From Methanobacterium sp. (lineage in GTDB: Archaea > Methanobacteriota > Methanobacteria > Methanobacteriales > Methanobacteriaceae), in assembly GCA_015661405.1 (NCBI GenBank), contig JACWMK010000028.1, positions 1 to 28,607 of the forward strand: a stretch of DNA of 28,607 bases, given 5' to 3'. The position numbers were made by a program, and so were the translations under genes. Shown piece by piece: positions 1 through 8,428 of the stretch; the stretch's first letter is position 1; each line of letters opens with the position of its first letter. The notes under the pieces are model-generated. The model was not told where the DNA came from, searched no databases, and was given only the letters and a program-made list of their open reading frames with translations.

Positions 1-107
1 TTTAATTTTTAATATTTTATATTATAATAATTTATAAAAAAAATTTTTAGTTTACTATTATTGATTAACATTATTCACAAAAAAATTTGTTCTTGAATAT
101 TTTTTTT
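1..107. other. AT-rich 3' flank of rtcB
   Basis: Almost pure A/T DNA after the rtcB stop codon (minus-strand direction). Runs of A on the plus strand are T-runs on the transcribed minus strand, and archaea often terminate at such T-tracts. No coding signal is visible. Confidence 0.5.
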
Positions 108-1568
108 TTATCCTTTAGCTACACCCAATGGCACCATTCTAGCTACTAAACTAGCTATTCCAGCATCATGAGAAGTTTTAACTACTATATCAACATCCTT
201 ATAAGCACCCGGCGCTTCCTCAGCCATCACCGGCATCGAGGTAGCTTTAACAATAATACCCCGTTCCGCCAAAGCCTTCTGAACCTCCTCACCACTATAA
301 AGTCTTTTAGCACCAGCCCTACTCATAGTACGCCCCGCACCATGAGCAGTTGAACCAAAAGTTTCCTCCATAGCAGTATCAGTACCATGAAGCACATAAG
401 AAGCCGTACCCATAGTCCCCGGGATTAAAACAGGCTGCCCCAACTTTCTATACTCTGAAGGAATCTCCATCCTACCTGGTCCAAAAGCTCGAGTCGCTCC
501 CTTCCTATGCACATACACTTCCATATCCCGACCTTTAATATTATGAACCTCTTTCTTAGCAATATTATGCGCAACATCATAAACAATACCCATATCCATA
601 TCCTCAGCATCCCGATGAAAAACATGTTCAAAAGATTCACGAACCCAATGCACAATCATTTGCCTATTAGTCCAAGCAAAATTAGCACCAGCAGCCATAG
701 CCTTAAAATAATCCTGCGCCTCAGGTGAATCAGCAGGAGCACAAGCCAACTGCCTATCTGGAAGATTAATTTGATACCGTTTAGTTGCCTTATCCATTGT
801 TCGTAGATAATCAGAGCATATTTGATGGCCACAACCCCTAGAACCAGTATGAATCATCACCGTAACCTCACAATCATCCAATCCAAAAACCTGAGCAGCC
901 TCCTCATCAAAAATTTTATCAATTCTCTGAATCTCCAGAAAATGATTACCCGAACCTAATGAACCCAACTGAGGAATACCCCTCTTCTTCGCTTTATCAG
1001 ATACCTTATCAGCATCCGCCTGCATCATCCTACCATTTTCTTCTAAATGATTCAAATCAGACTTCCAACCATAATCATTTTCAACAGCCCACTCCGCACC
1101 ATTATTTAACACATCATCAATCTCGCCTTCCTTAAGTCTAATTTTACCTTTACTACCCAAACCAGATGGAACATTATCAAATAGTACATTCACCAATTCC
1201 TTAAGTTTAGGTTTTAACTCCTTCTCAGTTAAATTAGTTTTTAAAAGTCTCACACCGCAATTTATATCAAATCCCACTCCACCAGGACTAATCACGCCAT
1301 TACGAGCACTGAAAGCAGCTACTCCACCAATACTAAATCCATATCCGAAATGTATATCCGGAAGTCCAATACTAAATTTCTGTATACCCGGTAAACAAGC
1401 CACATTAGCCACCTGATCCAATGCACCAGTCTCAACTGTTTTAATAGCTTCATCATCCAAATATACTCTACCAGGAACTCGCATACCCTTCTTATAATCA
1501 GTACTAATTTCCCATACACAATCTCTAACTTTTTTTAAATATTCATTCAAAATACTCTCAGTAACCAT
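108..1568 (-). CDS. rtcB: RtcB, 3'-phosphate/5'-hydroxyl RNA ligase
   Basis: RtcB joins tRNA exon halves after intron cleavage in archaea. It ligates 2',3'-cyclic phosphate and 5'-OH ends with GTP and Mn2+. The family signature is complete (486 aa from the ATG): GGVGFDINCGVR with metal ligands Asp101 and Cys104, GSLGSGNHFLEIQ (His209), HTGSRGCGHQ (His240), VYDVAHNIAKKEVHN (His334) and STAHGAGRTMSR, whose His409 is the residue that becomes guanylylated. The protein ends in the usual C-terminal Gly. Many archaeal rtcB genes carry an intein; this one does not. An in-frame TTG lies three codons upstream at 1577, but the SD-like GGGAGAG sits about 9-12 bases before the ATG at 1568 and nearly touches the TTG, so I prefer the ATG. 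The archease gene lies upstream on the same strand. A separate AT-rich promoter region of 175 bases precedes rtcB. Confidence 0.97.
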   Translation of the reverse strand: MVTESILNEYLKKVRDCVWEISTDYKKGMRVPGRVYLDDEAIKTVETGALDQVANVACLPGIQKFSIGLPDIHFGYGFSIGGVAAFSARNGVISPGGVGFDINCGVRLLKTNLTEKELKPKLKELVNVLFDNVPSGLGSKGKIRLKEGEIDDVLNNGAEWAVENDYGWKSDLNHLEENGRMMQADADKVSDKAKKRGIPQLGSLGSGNHFLEIQRIDKIFDEEAAQVFGLDDCEVTVMIHTGSRGCGHQICSDYLRTMDKATKRYQINLPDRQLACAPADSPEAQDYFKAMAAGANFAWTNRQMIVHWVRESFEHVFHRDAEDMDMGIVYDVAHNIAKKEVHNIKGRDMEVYVHRKGATRAFGPGRMEIPSEYRKLGQPVLIPGTMGTASYVLHGTDTAMEETFGSTAHGAGRTMSRAGAKRLYSGEEVQKALAERGIIVKATSMPVMAEEAPGAYKDVDIVVKTSHDAGIASLVARMVPLGVAKG

Positions 1569-1716
1569 AAGATTCAACTCTCCCTAACTCTCAATAATTC
1601 TTATTTTAACTGTATTATTATAATTTTAAAGTAAAATTATTTTTTATTTTAAAAAAAATTTGAATAAAATCTTATAAAAAAAATGAATTTATGATTAATA
1701 AATTATATAGTTCAAA

Positions 1717-1735
1717 AAATACTTTTTAAGTATTT
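1717..1735. promoter_or_regulatory. 8-bp inverted repeat between archease and rtcB
   Basis: AAATACTT, a TTT spacer and AAGTATTT form a perfect 8-bp inverted repeat just after the archease stop codon. It could be a weak terminator hairpin for archease. On the minus strand it also contains TTAAATA, which could serve as a TATA box for rtcB. All bases are A/T-biased, so chance cannot be excluded. Confidence 0.3.
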
Positions 1736-1743
1736 AATTGATC

Positions 1744-2163
1744 TTATGTATCTAATATAACCTGCACCATATATCCATTTTCCTCTTTTATATCCATAAG
1801 ATGATAAGTAGCTGCTTTAACATCTTCTCTACTCTCATGAATCATAAGATCAAAAGCTTCACCACAAACCACTGCATTTAACCTGTAATTCTCCTTACTT
1901 TTAACTATTTTAACTTTAAATCTAGAGAAAACTAAAAATTCAGAGTCATGTAAAAAAATCAATTCTGAAAGCCAATCAAAGAGAAGAGCAAAAAGATCCT
2001 CCGATTCAATACTAATCTTACTCTCCACGATACACTTTACCTTAGAAGTATTAGTCATCACTTCAAACAATGCCAACGCAGCATTCTCAAATGACTCCTC
2101 TAAAGTTTTTCCGTATGCCTTATAACCTACATCAGCTGTTACATCAAAAAATTCATATTTCAA
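1744..2163 (-). CDS. Archease (RtcB activator)
   Basis: Archease speeds guanylylation of RtcB and broadens its NTP use; the two genes are often neighbours in archaea, as here. The 139-aa length is typical. The N-terminus KYEFFDVTADVGYKAYG matches the family's KYEfleHTAD-type opening, with acidic metal-binding residues (Asp7, Asp11). The C-terminus VQVILDT keeps the conserved terminal Asp. The start must be TTG at 2163: no internal ATG fits and the canonical KYEF begins at once. A GGGGA-type SD lies about 12 bases upstream. The gene lies between cdc48 and rtcB on the same strand, with AT-rich spacers of about 100 and 175 bases, so it may be transcribed separately from both. Confidence 0.93.
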   Translation of the reverse strand: MKYEFFDVTADVGYKAYGKTLEESFENAALALFEVMTNTSKVKCIVESKISIESEDLFALLFDWLSELIFLHDSEFLVFSRFKVKIVKSKENYRLNAVVCGEAFDLMIHESREDVKAATYHLMDIKEENGYMVQVILDT

Positions 2164-2261
2164 AATAGTTTCAATCCCCTCAAAGAAAATAAGAATTAAT
2201 ATAATAAATTAATTATATTATTATATAAATTTTATAATTCTAAAATAATATAACATTTTTT

Positions 2262-4544
2262 TTATGCAACCTCTCTAGGAAATTCCTCTCTCACCTTAGG
2301 CTCCAATCCTCGACCCAATCTCCTAGCCACTTCTTCATAATAATCCTTAGTTCTAGATGTAGTTGAAGGATTAATTTTCTTTAAAGCCTCCTCAAAATGC
2401 TTAGCAGAAACATTATTAATCTTTATATTTCCATGAAGAGCAATCATACCCGCTTTCCTACATAAAGCTTCAATATCCGCCCCTGAAAAACCTACAGTTC
2501 CCTTAGCTAAATCCTTAAGCTTAACATCATCACTCAAAGACATATTTTTAACGTGAACTTTCAATATACTAAGTCGAGCCTTCTCATCCGGCGGAGGAAC
2601 TAATACAACCTCATCAAACCTACCTGGGCGAAGTAAAGCAGGATCCATTAAATCCGGTCTATTCGTAGCGCCAATAACCACCACGCCACGTAACTCCTCC
2701 AAACCATCCATCTCAGAAAGCAAAGTATTCACCATCCTCTCTACCACCCGAGGCTCACCCTCAGCACCACCCCTAGTAGGAGCTATAGCATCAATCTCAT
2801 CAAAAAATATTATACAAGGAGAAGCCTGTTTAGCCTTCTTAAATATCTCTGTAATCTTCCTTTCAGACTCACCAAACCATTTACTTAAAATCTCAGAACC
2901 CTTCACACTAATAAAATTAGCTTTCGACTCCGTAGCTACAGCCTTAGAAAGCATTGTCTTACCCGTACCTGGTGGTCCGAAAAGTAAAATACCTTTAGAA
3001 GGATTAATTCCAATCCGTTTAAAATCATCACTATTAGTCAACGGCCACTCCACAACCTCTATTAAAGTCTCCTTAAGTTCATCAAGACCACCAATATCCC
3101 CCCAACGAATATCAGGAACCTCTATGAAAACCTCTCGTAAAGCAGAAGGACTAATAGATTTTAATGACTCCATAAAATCATCCTTAGTAACAAAAAGATT
3201 CTCAAGGACTTCTTGAGGTATAGTCTGTTGCTCCAAATCAATATCTGGTAATATTTTTCTCAAAGCATTCATAGCCGCCTCCCGACATAACGCAGCGAGA
3301 TCCGCTCCTACAAAACCATGTGTAATATTACTTAATTCACTTAAAACAACATCATCAGCCAAAGGCATGCCTCTAGTGTGAATCTGTAATATTTCATTTC
3401 TACCATCACGATCCGGTACCCTTAACTCTATTTCACGGTCAAATCTACCCGGCCTTCTAAGAGCCGGATCTAATGCATCCGGCCGATTAGTAGCCCCAAT
3501 AACGATAACTTTTCCTCTCTCCTTTAAACCATCCATCAAGGCGAGGATCTGTGCAACTACTCTACGCTCCACTTCTCCTGTAACTTCCTCTCGTTTAGGA
3601 GCTATAGCGTCTATTTCATCTATAAATAGAATAGTAGGAGCATTTTCTTCAGCTTCCTTGAAAATTTCTCTTATCTTCTTTTCCGCTTCACCCACATACT
3701 TACTCATAACTTCCGGTCCATTAATAGGGACAAAATTACTTCCACTTTCATTAGCAACCGCCTTAGCAAGTAAAGTTTTACCAGTACCCGGTGCACCGTG
3801 TAAAAGCACTCCTTTTGGTGGATCGATTCCTAACCTATCAAATATCTCCGGATGACGTAATGGAAGCTCTATAATCTCTCTAACTTTACTTATTTCTTTG
3901 CGTAATCCACCAACATCATCATAAGTCACATCTGGGATTTTCTTCTCCACTACTTCCACAGCTTCCGGCCGTACTTCCACTTGAGTAGTTTCATTAATCC
4001 TTACAATACCTGCAGGATTAGTTGAAACTACTGTGAATTTAATTTCACCTAACGAGAATGGGGTACCCATCTCAAAAAATTCTCTGAAAATATCTTCAGA
4101 CCCAGGGAATTCTCTCAACGTTTCTCTGGTTCTTCTTGGAGATATTAAAGCCATCACATCTCCCCGAGCAACAGCTCTCCCAATTATATTCCTTTTTATA
4201 ACGTCTCCAGAGGCCATAATTCTTATACCTTTAGTTGCAGGTGCTAACACTACTTTCTGAGCCATCCTAGCTCCAGCTTTACGTATAGTTATCATTTCCC
4301 CTATGGAAGTACCGGCATTAGAACGGGTGAGACCATCCATTCTAACTATTTCAAGTCCTACATCTGCGGGGTAAGATTTTCCAACTATAGCTCCGGTAGT
4401 TCTTTTACCAATAATATCCACAACATTTCCGGGTTCTACTCCTATTTTATTAAGCAATTCTTTATCGATTCGTATAATGCCTTTACCCACATCCTGTTGT
4501 AATGCTTCAGCGACTCTCAACTCAATTTCACTATTTTCAGGCAT
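2262..4544 (-). CDS. CDC48/p97-type AAA+ unfoldase
   Basis: Archaeal homologue of Cdc48/VCP, a hexameric double-ring ATPase that unfolds proteins and can feed the 20S proteasome. It has 760 residues. Residues 1-90 form the double-psi barrel N-domain and about 105-190 the second N-subdomain. D1 has Walker A GAPGTGKT (250-257), Walker B ILFIDEID (305-312) and arginine fingers in RRPGRFDR (363-370). D2 has Walker A GPPGTGKT (523-530), Walker B IIFFDEID (578-585) and RPGRFD (639-644). The finger-region Arg that often follows RFD is Glu in D2 (RFDE), a small deviation. The C-terminus EEFPREVA has no HbYX proteasome-docking motif. The ATG at 4544 is preceded by a GGGGGAT SD. Confidence 0.97.
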   Translation of the reverse strand: MPENSEIELRVAEALQQDVGKGIIRIDKELLNKIGVEPGNVVDIIGKRTTGAIVGKSYPADVGLEIVRMDGLTRSNAGTSIGEMITIRKAGARMAQKVVLAPATKGIRIMASGDVIKRNIIGRAVARGDVMALISPRRTRETLREFPGSEDIFREFFEMGTPFSLGEIKFTVVSTNPAGIVRINETTQVEVRPEAVEVVEKKIPDVTYDDVGGLRKEISKVREIIELPLRHPEIFDRLGIDPPKGVLLHGAPGTGKTLLAKAVANESGSNFVPINGPEVMSKYVGEAEKKIREIFKEAEENAPTILFIDEIDAIAPKREEVTGEVERRVVAQILALMDGLKERGKVIVIGATNRPDALDPALRRPGRFDREIELRVPDRDGRNEILQIHTRGMPLADDVVLSELSNITHGFVGADLAALCREAAMNALRKILPDIDLEQQTIPQEVLENLFVTKDDFMESLKSISPSALREVFIEVPDIRWGDIGGLDELKETLIEVVEWPLTNSDDFKRIGINPSKGILLFGPPGTGKTMLSKAVATESKANFISVKGSEILSKWFGESERKITEIFKKAKQASPCIIFFDEIDAIAPTRGGAEGEPRVVERMVNTLLSEMDGLEELRGVVVIGATNRPDLMDPALLRPGRFDEVVLVPPPDEKARLSILKVHVKNMSLSDDVKLKDLAKGTVGFSGADIEALCRKAGMIALHGNIKINNVSAKHFEEALKKINPSTTSRTKDYYEEVARRLGRGLEPKVREEFPREVA

Positions 4545-4727
4545 AAAATTTCAATCCCCCATAAAAAATGATCATTAAAAAATAATTTGAAGAATAAGTT
4601 TTGTGGAATTATTTTCTTATGTACTATTATGTAACTGCAGAAATATAATTTTTTGTGTTAATGTTTAAACTTGTAATTTAAGAAACTATTCAATCCCGAA
4701 TACTTCTCAAACGCTCTCTATCTCTTC

Positions 4728-4767
4728 TTTTAAATACTTCTAAAAAGTAGTATTATATTAAGGAGGT
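4728..4767 (+). promoter_or_regulatory. Promoter and strong SD of the small membrane gene
   Basis: TTTAAATAC at 4728-4736 fits an archaeal TATA box. AGGAGGT at 4761-4767, five bases before the ATG at 4773, is close to a perfect anti-SD match and is the strongest ribosome binding site in the window. Expected transcription start is about 4756-4760, giving a very short leader. Confidence 0.55.
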
Positions 4768-4772
4768 ATAAA

Positions 4773-4958
4773 ATGATAAAACTTTATAATAAATCTTCAA
4801 TTCCAGATCTAAGGAAAAAAGTAGGATATATGGAACAGTACAACTTAAAAAATATTAATCTAACACCATGCATTATTATAATGCTAATTATGATGGTTTT
4901 AATTATCAGTATATATATTGTAGCTGCAGGCCCTAATTCGAATTATCCCTTAAATTAA
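4773..4958 (+). CDS. Small single-helix membrane protein, unknown function
   Basis: I do not recognise a family for this 61-aa product. Residues 1-32 are polar and basic (RKK at 14-16). About residues 33-52 form one very hydrophobic segment (IIIMLIMMVLIISIYIV), followed by a short AAGPNSNYPLN tail. The pattern suggests a cytoplasmic N-terminus anchored by one helix with a short outside tail. It is divergent from cdc48. The near-perfect SD and a well-placed TATA box argue that this is a real, well-translated gene and not a chance ORF. Start alternatives such as the Met at codon 20 have no comparable SD. Confidence 0.7.
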   Translation: MIKLYNKSSIPDLRKKVGYMEQYNLKNINLTPCIIIMLIMMVLIISIYIVAAGPNSNYPLN

Positions 4959-5400
4959 TTAATTCCATCCTATGTTTTTTTCTTTAAATTTTAAAAAAAT
5001 ATTTTCAATCTTATTTTGAACATAATAAAATGTAATACTTTTTTTTGAAAATATTTCAAATATAACATTACGCTAAGGTGCAGATAAGAGACACTATACT
5101 GATCTAAAATAGACTTAATCAATTCTTAAATACATTTTAAAGGCTTCACTTATCAGCTTTACTAAAATTTTTTTATTTAAAATTTTATTTAAATAGTTAA
5201 TACTTTTCTATAAAATTTTTTGTACTCAAATTAATATTAATTCCATTAGATATCTAGAGTAAAATTACACTATTTCTGCACCATTAATGCACCAAAATCA
5301 AAAAATTTTTTATTTTAAATTAATTTATTTTTTATTCTTCAATCAGTGATCTGGTTGTCATATAATATGTAGGTAATAAAATAAAAGTAAATATTAATAT
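4959..5400. other. Intergenic, AT-rich, with a TGCACCA pair
   Basis: No gene is visible in these 440 bases between the small membrane gene and the 3' end of the Orc1/Cdc6 gene. TGCACCA occurs twice with an 11-base period (5277-5283 and 5288-5294), and its reverse complement core GGTGCA is at 5077-5082. The rest is A/T runs. Confidence 0.4.
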
Positions 5401-6528
5401 TTAAGGAACACCAATACATTTCTCTATCTCTTCAACATCAAACCTTAAAACTATAACCCTAGAATTGCCCATCATACCTTTACCCGTAAATGTTATATCC
5501 ACTAATCTCAAAAACTCTAATTTATTCAATAATCTATCAAAAGAAGCATAACTTAAAGGTTTAATCCTATTTAACTGTTCATACAAGTTACCCGCAACCC
5601 GATCATCCCTATTAGCTTCCACTATAATATTAAATAAAACTCTTTCATTACCGGATAAATTACTAATCGTACTTTTAAGACTAATCGAATTCGCATTATG
5701 AATGGCAGATTCCAAATGCTCCTCAGTAATAACTTTAGAGGCATTAGCTTCAGCGATATTCCCCACCAAACCTAACAAATCAATTCCCACCCGTAAATCA
5801 CCAATAGACACAGTTTTATCAATAATTTCATTTAACAATTCATCAGATATCACATCAGGATAAAAACCAACCTTAACTCTATCCCGTAATATACTCTTCA
5901 TCTCATCACGAGTATAAGGATTAAATATTATCTCCCGAGGTATAAAAACTGAATTAACATTCTTATCTAGAAGATACCGGAATTCAATATCTGATATAAT
6001 AGCAAATAAACCAGTTCTAACTCCTTCAAACTCCTCATGGGCACGTAAAATATCATAAAATACTTTATTAGCATTCTTATTATGGAATAGATAATTTACA
6101 TCATCCAACGCCACAACCAACGCTGTATCAGTATCATGAAGATACTTCATAATTTTATTATAAATACGAGAAAATGGAATACCAGTCTCAGCAGGATAAG
6201 TCCCGAATACTTTCTGATAAATCTGAGAAAATATGTTAAAACGAGTAGTATGCAATTGACAATTCACATAAACACATACAATACTCTCAGAATACTCTCC
6301 CACCTTCTCGAAAATTTTTTTAATAGAAGTAGTTTTACCTGTAGCGCAAGAACCCACCACTACAGTATTAACTGGTTTACCACCTTTCAAAGCAGGTCTC
6401 AAACAAAGTGCAAGTGCATCCATCTGAGTTTCCCTAAATAAAAACTCTTCCGGCACATAATCAGGATTAAAAACACGTATATTCCGAAATATACTCTCAT
6501 CATGCATTAAAATATTATCAATCGCCAT
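5401..6528 (-). CDS. Orc1/Cdc6 replication initiator family protein
   Basis: Archaeal Orc1/Cdc6 proteins bind origin recognition boxes and load the MCM helicase. The 375-aa product has the normal layout: an N-terminal PDYVPEEFLFRETQMDAL segment typical of the family, an AAA+ core with Walker A GSCATGKT (59-66) and Walker B LVVALDDVNYLF (137-148, DD in place of the commoner DE), a lid region around 205-285, and a C-terminal winged helix from about 290. Methanobacteriales usually have two paralogues; I cannot tell which this is, though the DD Walker B suggests the more divergent one. The upstream spacer shows no cluster of origin recognition boxes, so proximity to oriC is not supported. ATG at 6528 has only a weak SD. 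A TATA-like ATATTTTAAA about 25-35 bases upstream suggests a short leader. Confidence 0.92.
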   Translation of the reverse strand: MAIDNILMHDESIFRNIRVFNPDYVPEEFLFRETQMDALALCLRPALKGGKPVNTVVVGSCATGKTTSIKKIFEKVGEYSESIVCVYVNCQLHTTRFNIFSQIYQKVFGTYPAETGIPFSRIYNKIMKYLHDTDTALVVALDDVNYLFHNKNANKVFYDILRAHEEFEGVRTGLFAIISDIEFRYLLDKNVNSVFIPREIIFNPYTRDEMKSILRDRVKVGFYPDVISDELLNEIIDKTVSIGDLRVGIDLLGLVGNIAEANASKVITEEHLESAIHNANSISLKSTISNLSGNERVLFNIIVEANRDDRVAGNLYEQLNRIKPLSYASFDRLLNKLEFLRLVDITFTGKGMMGNSRVIVLRFDVEEIEKCIGVP

Positions 6529-6869
6529 AAATTCTCAACTATCTCCGCGTTTAAAATATATGCAATGCAAAGGATTCCCCGGATCCTCTAGGATGACTAC
6601 AAGAAATACTCACCCGTTTAAATAATACTAGACAACTTTATATCGAAATTTTACAGTGAATACATCGCTCAGTCCAGGAAACCAATTTAAATCTATATTA
6701 TTTAATTTTTCGATTTGCTTTATCAAAAAAATATTCAACCCTTTTATTTTTCAAATAAACTTCTAATCTAAAATAGTCTTTTACATATACTTATAATTAA
6801 TTTTATTATTTATAGTACAATAGTAATTAAGAAATTTTTTTATTAATTACTAATAATAAGTGAAAATGA
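6529..6869. other. Divergent spacer between orc1/cdc6 and ydeI-like gene
   Basis: About 340 bases. It holds one motif at about 6649-6660 (TTTACAGTGAA) loosely like the mini-ORB known from Methanothermobacter, a BamHI-type GGATCC palindrome near 6581, and a strongly A/T-rich tract at 6700-6860 that includes the plus-strand promoter. A single degenerate box is not evidence for an origin. Confidence 0.35.
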
Positions 6870-7448
6870 ATGTCAAATTCCCAGGATCAACTTGAAAAAT
6901 TTTATGCTAAAAATCGCCGAGAATGGCGTCAATGGCTAAAAGAACATTATAATTCTTCAACCGGAGTATGGCTTATTTATTATAAGAAAAACACTAGTAA
7001 ACCTCATGTTGAATATGAAGAAGCAGTAGAAGAAGCCCTTAAATATGGCTGGATCGATAGTAAAACCAAAGTACTCGATGAAGAACGTTACATGCAAGTA
7101 TTCAGTCCCCGAAAACCAGGCAGTGCCTGGTCCAAGTCAAATAAAGAGAGAATCAAAAAACTTATCAAAAAAGGCCAGATGAAACCAGCCGGACTAGAAA
7201 AAATCAATACAGCTAAAAAAGATGGTTCATGGACTATTCTAGATGATATTGAAGATTTAATTATTCCATTAGACTTAAAGAATACATTAAAACAAAATAA
7301 AACAGCATATGAGAATTTTGAAGGTTTCACTGATTCAACGAAAAAACAGGTACTTTACTGGATTGCCAATGCTAAAATGAAGGATACTAGATTGCGAAGG
7401 ATTAAAAAAACAGTTGAATTAGCGGGAAAGAATAAAAAACCCTTATAA
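6870..7448 (+). CDS. YdeI/OmdA-family protein
   Basis: 192-aa protein of the YdeI / OmpD-associated family (OmdA). Some bacterial members protect against peptides or bacteriocins, but the biochemical role is not settled. Family hallmarks: FYAKNRREWRQWLKEHY at 11-27, a WLIYYKK strand, EAVEEALKYGWIDSK (about 53-67), RYMQVFSPRKPGSAWSKSN (75-93), and a C-terminal helical segment ending TRLRRIKKTVELAGKNKKPL. The C-terminus is highly basic. ATG at 6870 has only a weak GTGA-type SD; a TATA-like stretch lies about 25-60 bases upstream. It stands alone, divergent from orc1/cdc6. The family is patchy in archaea, so acquisition from bacteria is possible but not shown. Confidence 0.88.
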   Translation: MSNSQDQLEKFYAKNRREWRQWLKEHYNSSTGVWLIYYKKNTSKPHVEYEEAVEEALKYGWIDSKTKVLDEERYMQVFSPRKPGSAWSKSNKERIKKLIKKGQMKPAGLEKINTAKKDGSWTILDDIEDLIIPLDLKNTLKQNKTAYENFEGFTDSTKKQVLYWIANAKMKDTRLRRIKKTVELAGKNKKPL

Positions 7449-7612
7449 TTTTAATTAACTTTTTATAAATCAGGGCTTGTAAAGTTATTGGGATGTTGGG
7501 AGAAATTTTTTTTTTATTTCAAAAAAAACCTATTTTTTATAATTATTTGTCCTTTAATTATGTCATATAATGTAATACTTTCATTTAAGAAATTTTAAAA
7601 TTATAAAAATTG

Positions 7613-7660
7613 TTAAGGTACCGTTAAGGTTACTTTAAGGGATCTGAAAAAGCAGTAAGG
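7613..7660. repeat. Helically phased TTAAGG repeats
   Basis: TTAAGG starts at 7613, 7624 and 7635, an exact 11-base period, followed by a GTAAGG at 7655-7660. The first two units are longer matches (GTTAAGGT). A spacing of one DNA turn suggests a protein-binding array on one face of the helix. No neighbouring promoter is obvious. Confidence 0.4.
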
Positions 7661-7919
7661 GATGTTATTTTAATGTTTATCGGATTCATAATACCCGGTT
7701 TCTCGAATTTTTTTATTTTGATTTTTTACATCCCATAGTAATACTTTTCCTAAATATTTTTTTTTATATACATTTCTTTCTTTTAACTGTAAAAATTATT
7801 TTTTTGATACATGCAAAATCTCACAAAATTCATGACCTATTTTTTCATCCACTTAAAAAAATCCCCCTTCATTTATAATAAATTAAATCTAAAAAAAACT
7901 TTTAAAAAAAATAAATGTC

Positions 7920-7985
7920 ATAGGTTATACTGCTTGGTTGGCGTAAACAGGCCCGTCAGACCATAACTGCAATAGCAGGTCATCC
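7920..7985. ncRNA. Candidate small structured RNA, strand unresolved
   Basis: A GC-rich island inside very AT-rich DNA. On the plus strand GTTAT (7924-7928) pairs with ATAAC (7963-7967). It encloses a second helix, 7936-7943 with 7954-7962 (8 pairs with one bulged A and two wobble pairs). CTGC (7967-7970) and GCAG (7975-7978) make a hairpin with loop AATA. A second CTGC at 7930-7933 can compete for the same GCAG. A TATA-like TTTATAATAAATTAAAT at 7871-7887 could drive plus-strand transcription. Minus-strand transcription would end in T-runs (7891-7914). No match to a known riboswitch or guide RNA was recognised, and no reading frame fits. Confidence 0.35.
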
Positions 7986-8207
7986 AAAAAATAAATAAAT
8001 TAAATTTAATTGAACATCATCTAAAAGCCCCTCCTAAAAGTTTCATAAATAAATGTATTTTTCAAATTCAACTCCAAATTTTACAAACTTTTCTTTTATA
8101 CTATATACATTACCCGTATGACGCATTGTTTAACATACCCAGAAATACTTTTAAATCTATAATATTATCTTAATAATGATATAATCAGTTAAAATATCCT
8201 ATTTTTC

Positions 8208-8417
8208 ATGAAATTACAACTAAAAAAAAATAGAATAACATTCAATATAAAATTCATATACGAACAACAAGTTGCAATGAAAAATTGCTACCAGACAAAC
8301 CTTGCTAGTAAGAACTATAAAAAAAAAGAAAACATCCTACAGAATAAACCAAACATTTACGAAGACAAATGGAAAACTGGACACGAAAACAATGGAAAAC
8401 ACATCAACAATCAATAA
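8208..8417 (+). CDS. Small Lys/Asn-rich hypothetical ORF
   Basis: 69-aa ORF without a recognisable domain, rich in Lys, Asn and Gln, polar throughout and with no membrane segment. There is no SD, but a TATA-like box lies about 50-60 bases upstream behind a short inverted repeat (8116-8138), which would fit a short-leader transcript. Third-position codon choice (aac, atc, cta, tac) resembles the neighbouring real genes. Convergent with mptE, only 11 bases away. Composition bias in A-rich DNA could equally produce such an ORF by chance. Confidence 0.3.
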   Translation: MKLQLKKNRITFNIKFIYEQQVAMKNCYQTNLASKNYKKKENILQNKPNIYEDKWKTGHENNGKHINNQ

Positions 8418-8428
8418 CTTTACAAACC

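Larger units (their letters stand above)
7449..8207. other. Long intergenic region with RNA candidate and phased repeats
   Basis: About 760 bases without a convincing gene. Three things stand out against the A/T background. The first is the phased TTAAGG series at 7613-7660. The second is a locally GC-rich foldable patch at 7920-7985. The third is a GTATG-N13-CATAC inverted repeat (8116-8138) just ahead of a TATA-like TTTTAAATC at 8149-8157, before the small ORF at 8208. Confidence 0.5.

Noticed and set aside
168..728. Plus-strand ORFs across the rtcB gene
   Set aside because: They are antisense shadows of rtcB, with odd composition (rich in Ser, Thr, His, Asn) and no SD.
3658..4260. Plus-strand ORFs inside cdc48
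   Set aside because: Antisense to highly conserved AAA+ and N-domain coding sequence; no independent signals.
6136..6441. 101-aa plus-strand ORF within orc1/cdc6
   Set aside because: Complement of conserved Walker A/B coding sequence; no SD or promoter.
6640..6690. Replication origin
   Set aside because: Only one degenerate ORB-like box; archaeal origins of this order carry arrays of them.
5028..7745. Recurring TGTAATACTTT in spacers (about 5030, 7571, 7739)
   Set aside because: Short A/T-biased string; three hits in this composition are not convincing as a repeat family.
7921..7980. tRNA or tRNA fragment
   Set aside because: The GGTTGGCGTAAACAGG stretch recalls a D-arm, but there is no acceptor stem, anticodon arm or T-loop GTTCRA.
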